DNA of 45,306 nucleotides from Labyrinthula sp. Ha (lineage: Eukaryota > Sar > Bigyra > Labyrinthulida > Labyrinthulaceae): NCBI GenBank assembly GCA_015227615.1, contig JAALGZ010000099.1, forward strand, positions 1 to 45,306, in the 5' to 3' direction. Shown here piece after piece: positions 9,310-19,273 of this stretch. Under the pieces are notes generated by a model. That model was not told the DNA's origin and searched no databases. It was given only the letters and a program-made list of their open reading frames with translations. A program made the position numbers and the translations under genes. Positions within the stretch are counted from its first letter, which is position 1; every line of letters starts with the position of its first letter.

Positions 9310-10250
9310 CTCTGATACCATTACGTAGTCACCAGGCGCGAACTGGACGATGAGTCCACGGGACCTGTTTATTCTCTCTAGTTCAGCCTGTCGTTGTAAT
9401 AAGGCTGTGTTGTAGACTACCTCCATTCTCCTATCCATTTCTTCACGGAGCTGGTCCACAGTCGATATGAGCTGCGACACGTCCGCAGGAGCCTGTAAAT
9501 CGTCTTGAATACGCAGGGCAAAATATCTTCTCGACTTCCTTAACAGTGGTGTTTTTAGCTTCAGGTTCAAGAAGATCTCATTTGGCGTTAGATTTCCGCG
9601 TCTTGATACTGGTCGGTTGTTTAAAATATAGGAGACTGTTGGTATTAAGCGTGGTCAGTCCTTCTCATAAATTCCGTATTGAGAAGTTAGTGATCTAAAG
9701 ATTTTGAGCACCTGGGAGTTGACTGTTTCCACACTCCCATTTGACAACGGGGAATAGGCAACTGTGAAGGTTTGTTCAAAACCTATTGCCTTTGCTAGTT
9801 TTTTCATCAGTTGGTTGGAGAAGTGTGACCCGTTGTCGGTTATTATTCCGAATTGGTCAGCGAAACCAAGGTCCGCTCTCCACCTCATCAAACCTTCCAC
9901 CATAAAACTGGCTGTCGGCTGGTCCGCGTAGTGTAGCATCACCTTGCGAGAACATGAATCTAAGAGCACAAGCACGTACCCCCCATCGTTTATGTATAAA
10001 TAATCAGCTCTTATTATTTCTCGTGTTCTGCGAGCTAGTGGGGTTAGTTTGTACGGCCTTCGAATCAATGCCGGCTCGCGTTGGCAGTGCAAGCATCTAC
10101 GGCGGAAACTTTTTAGTAAAAGTTTAAAATCCTTCATTGGTATATTGTGGAAATAAATGTCCTTTAAAGAAAGGAGTTCGGCTGTGCGGCTAGGGTGTGC
10201 CTTGAGGGTGTGGTTCATGACTATGAAGCGTGTGCAAATGGGCTTTGGAA
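9310..10250 (-). CDS. Integrase region of element 1
   Basis: The HHCC zinc-binding motif (HTLKAHPS ... CLHCQ) lies near 10080-10210. The catalytic DDE triad is visible as RADYLYI near 10000, ITDNGSHF near 9825 and NGSVETVN near 9725. This is a standard retroviral-type integrase that inserts the cDNA and cuts the target with a short stagger. The order after RNase H confirms the Ty3-like arrangement. Confidence 0.88.
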
Positions 10251-10849
10251 CAACCAACTTTCCTTTGAAATAGAGCAGGTTTTCTTTATCTTCGCATCGG
10301 GCTTTAAAATCATCCGGAAGCTGCTTCTGGTACCTCGCTATGACCCTGTCATTTAGCCCCTTGTTCTTTCCGTAATAAAATGGTGACAGATACGAAATAT
10401 GCTCCTCGAAAAGTTCCTCTACAACCGACCGCATATCGCTGTCCACGCTTTCCTCCACGGACTTCACCCATCTACGGGTCTCCCCCTCGTTGTCCCCAGC
10501 GCCCCCATTGTTGGGTGTGGCGGCTGAGTCTGTTCCAGACGAGTGGACGTGTGCGCAGTAAACAGAACCTTCGTCATCTCGCACGTAAAATAGTCTCCCC
10601 ACCGTTCTCGCGTACCTGATGGAGTCATCTATATTGGTAAAATCGATTTCGTCATAAAAATCTTCACCGGATGAGCTGGCTTCAGTGAGCTGTGCCACCA
10701 ACGCGCCGTCCTCATCTTCAGTAGCGTCTTCTAAGTAAACATCATCGGCATACATCCTAATTTCTTCGACCTCTTTTTCCCTAAACGTCATGTTGCTTAC
10801 CAAAGGATGAGATAATCTTGCTAAAAGCGGCTTCGACTCCACGGCCCAG

Positions 10850-12540
10850 CGCGTGAGGAGGTCGCTTACGAAGTTATCCCTGGAGGGGATATGGAAAACT
10901 GTCAGGTCAACTGACTGAAGCCGGATCGCCCATCTGTAGAGGCGATCCCAGTAAATACGCTTCTCGTCTTCCTTCGTCTTTAAAATAGAAAGTAGTGCCC
11001 GGTGGTCTGTATAAACATAGAGGCCACCAGGGTGGGTTCTCAAAAGGAACCCGACCCTTTCGAAGGCATAAATGATCGGATAAAGTTCTTTGCTAGCTAT
11101 ATGCCAGCGGACTTCCGATGTCGAAAAACTTCCACTGATGAACATTAAAGGCTTTGGTGCCAATGTTCTGATATCATTGGTGACGTTGGCATGGACATCC
11201 TGAAAGATGGCCATAGACCAAACGTCGTAGGAAGAGTCGGTAAATAGCAAAAGAGGGCTGGTTTTGTCGTAAGTTGATAGGAAGCGTTTGCTGGCCTCCA
11301 CGATGGCCCTTTTTAATTCTTCGTAGGACCTGTCCAGCTCATCATTCCATTGAATCCTTTCTTTCTTTCTCTCTATATCAATAAGCTTCTTTCCCTCTAA
11401 ATTCGCATATTTAGAAAAAGGTTTCCTAAGCTCTGCTAGCTTAGGAATATTTGGGCTAAGCCAATTAGCAAGATATACTATCTGTGCTACCTCGTGTCTA
11501 TAAGAAGGTTTCTCCATCGTCAGCACTTTTTCGTAAAAGGCAGGAGAAAAATTCCAGTATCCATTTTTAGCTCTCTACCACACCAAAGGGTGGTAGCCGC
11601 TGCGAAATCGCATTTACGTAGGTTGAATCGTACCTTCATTTCGGCAGCTCTTAGTAGAAGGAGTTTAAGCATCCGCAACAAATGATCCTCGCTCTCAGCA
11701 TAAACAAGGAGGTCATCAAGCCAGCAAATGACGCCATTTGTGGCTCTCCCGAATAGCTTCTCTATACCATCTACTACTTCGTTTACAACCCTCTCGCAGA
11801 AAAGTGCGGGGGTATTCATCCACCCCATGGGGGCGCCTCTTAATCTCCATGCGCTGCGTCGCGTCACCAGTGTGAAGATGTCCTTCGATTTTTCCTCCGT
11901 TTCCAAAAAGTCAAAGCCAGAAAGTATGTCTAGGGTCGCGTAGACCCTAGAGCCCTTGATGGAAAATAGTTGACGCTCCAGGTTGGGGAGGTTCAAACTG
12001 GTTGGCACCGTGATTTTATTTAGACGCACCATGTTGGAAACCATACGGAATCTGTTGAGGATATTGTCTGCTTTCCATTTCTCCTTCTCCTCATTCGTGT
12101 AGCTGTTCCATGCGTCCGGTTTTGCCATCTTTTTCGGTACAACGAACACTGGATGCCCCCATATTGGGTTTTTAGCGGGTTCGACTATCCCGGCATCTCT
12201 CAGTGCTCTAAACTTTAATTCCAGGAAATCCTCCTGCTCAGGCGCTAGGTGGTATCCATCAGATCGAAGGGCGCGCGACCCGGCCTTTAAAGTAACAGAT
12301 ATCGGGGTCATCAAGGACATCTGTGCATTTGACTGCTTGAGTCCTAGTGCCCCTTTGTTTTCAATAAGCAATGTAGATAAATGGTGCTTTGAAGATGCAG
12401 AGAGGTTTGAGCTTGAAATCTTATTCTTGATTGTTTCGAGTAGTCGAGATTCTTCTTCCTTTTCAGTAATACATCCTTCACCTATCCCCACTTCGTTGAA
12501 CTCCTCAGGTATATTGTCAACCATATTGGAGATGAGGATA
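10850..12540 (-). CDS. Reverse transcriptase and RNase H region of element 1
   Basis: RT landmarks include WGHPVFVVPKK near 12150, TLDILSGFDF near 11900-11945, RGAPMGWMNTPALF near 11810-11850 and the catalytic WLDDLLVY near 11705-11727. RNase H shows LLLFTDSS near 11235-11260, SKELYPI near 11080-11100 and YVYTDHRALLS near 11000-11020. Just upstream of RT, near 12480-12540, is a segment SNMVDN-x-PEEFNEVGIGEG that is nearly identical in element 2 although the sequence around it has diverged. Confidence 0.9.
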
Positions 12541-13149
12541 GGTGGAATATCCTTGTCGCTATCATCCAGCTTCAGGAAATGTTCATCTTCGACTTCTTCT
12601 AGAGGAACACCGGCTATTCTTTGGACAGAGACTGCTGTACTGGCTTTTTCGCCGAGTTTTGAATCTTCTGCTTGACCGTCTGAAATCCATTCGATAGGAA
12701 CTTCCGTACCGTTGGTAAGATCTTTAATAACGTTGAATAAGGAATCCTTGAGGTTGTTAAAATCCTCGAATACATCTGCATTTTTCTGAAAATTGAACTT
12801 CATACCCTTCATTGCCTTGTTGAAAAACATAAAAATACGCAGTCCTTTTGACTTGAACATAGAGGAAGAGTCTTGTTCTAAGTTGTTTGTAACCCTTGGG
12901 TAAATAAGAGAGTCTCCCAACCGAAAGCTGCATTGAGTAAACGTGCCAAATATCCGTCGCCATTCCCTGTGAGGTGCTATAAGAAATATAAAAGTAAAGT
13001 CTGTAATTTCTTTTTTGAAGTTTGCATCTATAAACGGGAGGAACGTTGCGCTTACGTAAGCCCTTGTCTTGTTCACTGCTTTTCGTGTTTCGGGTTGGTT
13101 ATTCTCAGGCCTAGGGATTAGACTACCAAATCTATCCTCGCCAACTTCC

Positions 13150-13480
13150 TATTTATTCTCCGTGCTCTTGGGCGCGTCCTTAAGTTGGAGCGAAACTCCA
13201 AACGCTTCAAGTGTGTGCATCCCAATGATCACATCATTCCATATGGGGGAGTCAACTACAAAAAACATGACCTCCCCCAAGTCAAGTTTCAGGTTATCTT
13301 GTACGAGCATCACCTTGACACGGCTGACCTGGATAACGGGGACCATCGTGTCATTCGGGAACTTAATGTTTTTTATTTTCTTTGGTGGTTCGCTTCGTAA
13401 AATAAAAGGTTGCAGTTTCTTGAGATTGGCGACGTTTAGATCCGAACCTGTATCCGTTATGCCTTTAACTGGCACCATCT
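13150..13480 (-). CDS. Aspartic protease region of element 1
   Basis: GITDTGSDLNVAN near 13425-13462 is the DTG active-site loop of a retropepsin, followed by about 90 residues including DVIIGMHTLEAFGV, which matches the second hydrophobic loop (IIGMDxL) of Ty3-type proteases. It follows the gag-like region in the same orientation. Confidence 0.85.
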
Positions 13481-14921
13481 TTTTCTCCGTTGGGTGATAC
13501 AGCTGAAGTTGGATGCGTGTCGCGCTGTCACCTAATCTGCTTACAAATGGGGTTCTCTTTGCCACTGTTGTCTTTATCTGCTTCGGTTTTTGCTGCTTTT
13601 CCTGTGAAGTATTCTTTCTTAGCTCACGCGTATAGTTCTTCGATTTTCCTTCCCTCTTTACGACTTGGGTCTCCTTTACGCCTTCATTACCAAAGCTTCT
13701 GGAAATACTGTGTCTTCTGGAGAATATAATTCTCTTAAGGGTGGAAATACTCTTTGATTTAGAGGTCAACATAAACTCGTCTAGCGTGTAATTGAAAGAT
13801 TGCGGTAGCTTCTTGAAAATAATCTTGAGAATGCGTTTGTTATGTGCCTTTATCTCACTTGCGTTTAAATATTTCAACTTGTCATATATTTCGTCAAAGA
13901 ATCCGTATACTTGGTCATCAACTGAAAGGCTTGACGAGGGCCAAGATAAGCCTCTGTCCAGTTCAGAAATACAAGTATATCTTTTTCTCAATTCACTTTT
14001 TTGTAGATGATGTTTCAAGTATTCAATAATTTTGTGTCCGTTCTTCATATCTACTCCTCGTAGTTTTAGAGCATCCGACGCTTTCTTGCTCAATATGCTT
14101 TGAACAGTTAATGTCGGAACACATTGTGAAATAGAGTGGAAGTCATGTAAGAATACGTCGATTGACGGAGCCGTTAGATCTTTCAGCTTATCTGGTAATG
14201 GGAATTGAACGAGCGGGAATCCTTTGACTGTTTGTTCAGGAACTCCATATTGAAAATCGTGCGCTTCGTGTTTGTTTTTCCAGGCGGTTTTGTCCACATA
14301 TTCACTGCCAGTTTCTGATCAACCATTTGTTACAGTTCTTGATATCGTAGACTTGTGGGAAGAAACTTCTGAGTGCTTTTTATCTGGTTTGTAATCCGCT
14401 GGAACTTCCGTAATTTCAGAGATCGCTGTAGTTTCTGTTGCCTTGGACTTGGCGTCTCCAGAAACTCGCGAGGCGGTGTATTCTTCAATGTCCGGTTGTG
14501 AAGTTCCGTCTTCTGGTTTATCATCGTTTTGGTTATTGGGTTCATCCTCTCCTTTAACCTCCGGGACTTTTTGAGTTTTTGTTTTTTCAGAATCGGCCAG
14601 AGCTTTTTTGATATTTGCTTCTTTTTCATCCAAAGCTGTTTCTATCACTTGAAGCTCCTTCTTCTTTTCGCTCAAATCCTTGAGGAGTTTTTCAATCTTC
14701 CTTCTCTCCTTAGCCACTCTATTCACCTTTTCTAGTTCCTGCTTACCCAGTAGAGATTGTGTGCCTTTGCTTCTCGTCTGCGGAACGCTTGGACCTTCGT
14801 CCCCAGGCGAATCAAAAGTCGGGGCAGGAGCTTTCTTGGGTGTGTGCGGTTGTGGAAAAGGTAGATTTTGCATAGTGGATAAGGGTGAACCATCTTCGTT
14901 ACTTGCTTGTTCTTCATTCAT
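13480..14921 (-). CDS. Gag-like region of element 1
   Basis: The first coding region after the 5' LTR. It begins with a low-complexity, proline-rich and charged coiled-coil stretch (KERRKIEKLLKDLSEKKKEL), then a helical segment with the look of a Ty3 capsid (PSIDVFLHDFHSISQ onwards), then a basic tail. No CCHC zinc knuckle was seen. The assignment rests mainly on position and helical, basic character. Confidence 0.65.
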
Positions 14922-14936
14922 ATCCGAAAACTGACG

Positions 14937-14948
14937 TTATTCGAATAA
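14937..14948. promoter_or_regulatory. 12-bp palindrome at the primer-binding position of element 1
   Basis: TTATTCGAATAA, a perfect palindrome, abuts the internal edge of the 5' LTR, where a tRNA-complementary primer-binding site starting TGG would be expected. No TGG-type site was seen. Its central TTCGAAT resembles the T-loop of tRNAs, which could be chance. Confidence 0.45.
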
Positions 14949-15133
14949 TGTCTTTCTCTGTGCACTTCTTTCAGAATATGATTGACTTCTTAACGGTTAA
15001 GTCTACAGTTTTATACAACTTATTTCAACGGTTCAGTATAGCAAGTCCGTGTATCGTATATATATGTATAGTAACTGCAGTTATTTCAAAGTTTGTACCT
15101 TCTACGAAATACATTGCATGTCATATGATGACA
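14949..15133 (-). repeat. Element 1 5' LTR (185 bp)
   Basis: Direct repeat of 7061-7245, the same length and with five substitutions. On the minus strand it would hold the element's promoter; an ACATATATATAC run is the best TATA-like sequence. Confidence 0.95.
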
Positions 15134-15242
15134 CTGTAAAGTTGCACCAATTGTGCGGTAATGTAATATTGTAGTATAACTATGTAAAGTGTAAACAGTC
15201 AGTATGGAGAGAGTCGTACACTCGACTGCTTATTGTCTGACT
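15134..15242 (+). repeat. Continuation of the ROCO 3' block beyond element 1
   Basis: It starts with the right copy of the CTGT target duplication (15134-15137) and aligns to about 22244-22352. I count about five substitutions in roughly 107 bp after the target site, clearly more than on the left side of the insertion. Near the end is a short inverted repeat AGTCG/CGACT. Similarity stops after GTCTGACT. Confidence 0.8.
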
Positions 15243-18200
15243 GGTATTACTCCATCTCTCAAGCATATATTAATATGTAGTCACCATTTCACCTTTTTCC
15301 AAAGAAAAAGCAAGAAAATAAATAATGAATTAAAGTTAATATTTATCTTTCCATGGCTCTGGTTTTGGTATTGAATGGTTACTCATGATGTACTTTTCTG
15401 GTAAGTGCCCTAATACATGAACTAGAAGATCTTTGGAACTCATGTAAGAAATTTGCATAGATTCTTTAATTATATGCTTAAAATTTTTTCTTTACACAAA
15501 GTCTTAAATGAAATCTCTAGAAATTAACTAATATTTCTTTGATGAAGGTTCAGTTAAAGTTTGAAAAACGTTCTTCATGATGAAGATCATCTAAACTGTT
15601 TTTGGAATAGGAGTAGAATTTATGCGGGAGAGTAGAAAATATGTATTTCATCGACTACAGGATGCGAAAATATACTCTTACACACAAAAAATTCTCTAGA
15701 CCACTCTCTAGAAAAGCCTAGATATTTCAATTAAAGAAACTAAATGTTTTCCAGCTAGTTTGACTTGGTTGTCTCTAAAATATCGGTTGAGCATACAATC
15801 TCTAATTTCACCTTGGAGCTCTCATTACCAAATATTTCTAATATTTGACTGTGTCCACTTCTAGGTAAGTTAAGCATATAACAAATCCTCAAATTATATT
15901 AACAGTAGGTTTCTCAATTGATTTATTATTGATTTATCAATATATTTTCGTTCATTTTTTCCAAATTTATATTCATTAATATTGACAAAACCATTCTTCT
16001 TGATCATTGATAATCAATTAACAATCAGTATAGAGACAGAATAATTCATTCAATGAGAATCAAAACATCATTTCGTTTATTGATAATCACATTCGAAGTA
16101 ATTACAAAATTAATAATTAAAATTCTAATCAAATCCCATTACTAGTTAGCAGTAGTTTAAAAACTTCTTCTGAATAATTATGTTTTTCAGGATGACTTTT
16201 TTCATGAAGAAAATCGTTCCATATTCATAATCCGAAGTTCTTCTCTTTTTCAGAATATCAACAATCCCATTTATCCTACTACCTTCTACTACAAAACTCA
16301 TAAGCTTCATTTCATGGTTTTCCATCTTCAAAGTTTCACCTTGTTCTCATGTATATTCAATATGGCAACTAGCATAAATTTTACAGTGGCAAGAATTCTT
16401 GTTTAGTAGCACTCTTAAATCTGAGATAAAATTCATATTTATTGGTAATAAAAGAAATTTACTCAATGCATTCAGTTTGCTTAGCATCGTAATACCTCTG
16501 ATATCGTAGATCAAAAGTTTCAATATTAATGACTTTCTTGTAGAATTAAGATTTCGAGCAACTAATACTCTAATACTACTCGCTTGTCCATTATTATGAA
16601 GCTAGGTGTATTGGTGGGACTCTTACCTTCAGTGTTTTGATGTGGTTTCAATATAACATGGTAGAGAAGAATATATTTCATTGGTGCCAACCATATGAAC
16701 CACGGACTGCTATTATGATAATTTTATTTCCAGTTGTTCTCATAATTTTCAAGTATAAGACCATCTCACTTATCCATCTTATAACGGATATTGCTTTTTT
16801 AAACTAATTAATCAGCAAAAGTCTTGTTTAGATTTACAAAGTTAATTCTTTTGAGGATAGGTACGAGTACTCGTCCATAAGTTCAATCTTAATTAACAGA
16901 AAATGTTTATTTCATATATTAAGCGTAAACAATTTGTGGGAAAGTTTCTTTTACACAAGCTACATTTACAATATACTAACTAAATTCAAATATTCAGGGT
17001 TAAAAGAATGCCTCTGTTAGGTACATTCACAGCTGGGAAGCTACCCTACAGAGTGAGCTGTCAAAAAGTCTTACTCTTGTGACAGGTATCTACAGAAGTA
17101 ACTCTTTTTCTTAAATCAAATCGAGATTTGATGATCTATAGGACCTAAATAAGGTAACCATTACGAACCTCTAAGAAAAGTAAAAGTTGAGATGGTAAAA
17201 AAGAACGAGAAAGAGCAAAGAAGATAAAACAAATTCTAACCAAAGTTTTCTACAGTAATAAACTCAAGTCTCCAATTTAATTATTTCTAAAAACACCTAT
17301 AATGAACGAGAGAGGGAACATCATCAATTGTAGAATTGGTTAATAGCATAGTTATCAACGTAAACCACAGCCCATTTCAGCTATGAATTCTCAACTAACC
17401 TATTGATTTAACACAATATGCAGCAGGTATTCTAATATGAAGTCAAAAAAATCTTAGAGAAACAAGCAAGGGACCAAACTAGCAACTAATCCAACTTAAG
17501 CATTTGAGTTACTGTGTTGAGGATCAAGAGAAATATGTAACCAAACTTGTAATGTAGCAGTTCATAATCTAGATAACCAACAAAACAGCAAAGACACGCT
17601 CTAACTACTAGGTCACAGCAAAATTAAAAATTTTTCTATAGACCCCCCATAATTCCTTAATTGTTCCATATAAACTCCAATGATTTCGCTCGAAGATTTA
17701 TTCCAACCTTTCTAGAGACTTCTAATCAAGCCAACCAGTGGATTTTCAATATCTTGCAGTTGTACTAACCCTTCCTCAACAGATTTCTCCTTAACAATCT
17801 TTTATTACATGAGGAAACGTTATAATTATATATTTATCCACTTACAACCCCCTTTTACTTGCGCAAGTCTTTTAAATATTACTGTTTGTTTTGATATGTT
17901 AAAGACGAATATCTCAAACTTTAATCAATTTTTATCCACCTTCTTATTCTGTAAGATATTGATTTTTCTTGATTTATTAGGTTTTTTTGTTGGAACTAAG
18001 TAGCTAAGAGTCCTATTATGATAATTTTCTTTGCAAGATATGGTTATGGATCCCTCACATTAAAATATTTACGCAGAATCTCAACTAAAGGTTGTAAAAT
18101 ATACCCGAATTCTTCCTATCAGAGAACCATGTCACAAAGAAGAGCTTTGCAAACCTTACAAGTACATTAAAGTACCAAATAACATTATTTATTTTGCAAA

Positions 18201-19273
18201 TAAATTGTTCTACTTAGGTTGTGCAAAACACTTATAAATATCATATCTTAGAACTTAGTTAACGAATAGAGCTATAACTAGAAGCTCCATTTGGCATGGA
18301 GAGATACTCCTTTGATGCTAAAGTTTGTTAACCTAAATTCCACTATAGCCCAGCAATCTAGAGCATATTGGTACATAAGTGAATAGAAGTATAGTATTAA
18401 ATGTTTTTTTGTTGCCACATGGTATCACCAGGATGTTGGCCATCATATTTCATTTTTCAGCACTTGGCTAAACACAGTGTGACAAATGTGTGTCATCCAG
18501 TGCACACGAGAAATATAGTAGGTTAGGGATAATAAAATAACAACGGAAAAAATAATCCATAATAATTCAATAGTTGAAATGATCCAATACCTTTTTGTTT
18601 GGACTAAAAATATGATTTATATGGCTTTCAGGAAAACCTATACCAACAGAGCCTGGGGAATATGTGGATGGAAGATTCAGTAAATGAGTTAAAAGAACAC
18701 CATCTTGGAATCATCTCTTTGAACTTATATTAGTAATCTAGTAGAGAAAAACTTGATCATATTGGAGTTAATAGGAATTTATATTGACCAGAGCTTTTAC
18801 ATGCTAAAACTAGTATAAAAGAGTGGGATGCAAGGGTGCAAGAATTCGCCAAGCCTCTAGACAACAGCTTGATAGCGAAGGTTTTTCAGAAAATTGGGTA
18901 CGAGAAGACAGAAAATGATGGTATAGAACAGCAAGCACTGGTATATACCACAAGGGGATATGTTTTAAATTTGGTACAAGCAAACTCAATAATAGGGAGT
19001 GAAGAAGAGAAAAGAAGTTAAGTATAATAACTTAGACTCTTGGGCCGTGTAACTAATAATAGAATAAGAATGATATTTGAAGCAATTTAGAAAAAGTTTA
19101 ACTTTTACATATGCGAGGTTAAAGTTTTCCACTAGTATTTCTGAGGAGTTACAAAGTTTGTGTTAGTATATATGTAATCAGTCGGGAAACGGGAATAATA
19201 CCCGAATATAAAACATTGCAATACTAAAACTATTATTTTGGGCAATTCCTATGAATATAAACGGATACAGAAA
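15243..19273. other. AT-rich region without a supported gene
   Basis: Only short open frames occur (longest about 60 codons, for example at 16146-16331 minus and 18836-19021 plus). None resembles a known domain or shows host-like codon use over a useful length. The higher-complexity stretch at about 18600-19020 could be a decayed mobile element, but I could not identify it. The 3' end presumably holds the promoter of ROCO B. Confidence 0.5.

Larger units (their letters stand above)
7061..15133 (-). mobile_element. Ty3/gypsy-type LTR retrotransposon with MT-A70 methyltransferase (element 1)
   Basis: An 8073-bp element on the minus strand, bounded by 185-bp LTRs starting TG and ending CA. On the minus strand the order is gag, aspartic protease, RT-RNase H, integrase, GPY/F, chromodomain, SANT/Myb-like domain and MT-A70 methyltransferase, then a polypurine tract and the 3' LTR. 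The order RT before integrase, plus GPY/F and chromodomain, places it near chromoviruses (Metaviridae). All expected parts are present, so it looks nearly whole, with a small number of breaks dividing the reading frame. The LTRs differ at 5 of 185 positions (2.7%), implying a fairly recent insertion. Its base composition is clearly more GC-rich than that of the flanking host genes. It sits about 320 bp downstream of the ROCO A stop, in opposite orientation. Confidence 0.92.

Noticed and set aside
10380-12675. Several plus-strand frames of 60-110 codons
   Set aside because: Antisense to RT, RNase H and integrase of element 1; composition and position explain them.
15195-15230. Inverted repeat AGTCG/CGACT as a terminator or transposon end
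   Set aside because: Short stem, present only because the ROCO flank is duplicated; no further support.
18836-19021. 61-codon frame with fairly complex sequence
   Set aside because: No recognisable motif and no supporting neighbour; a decayed mobile element is possible but not shown.
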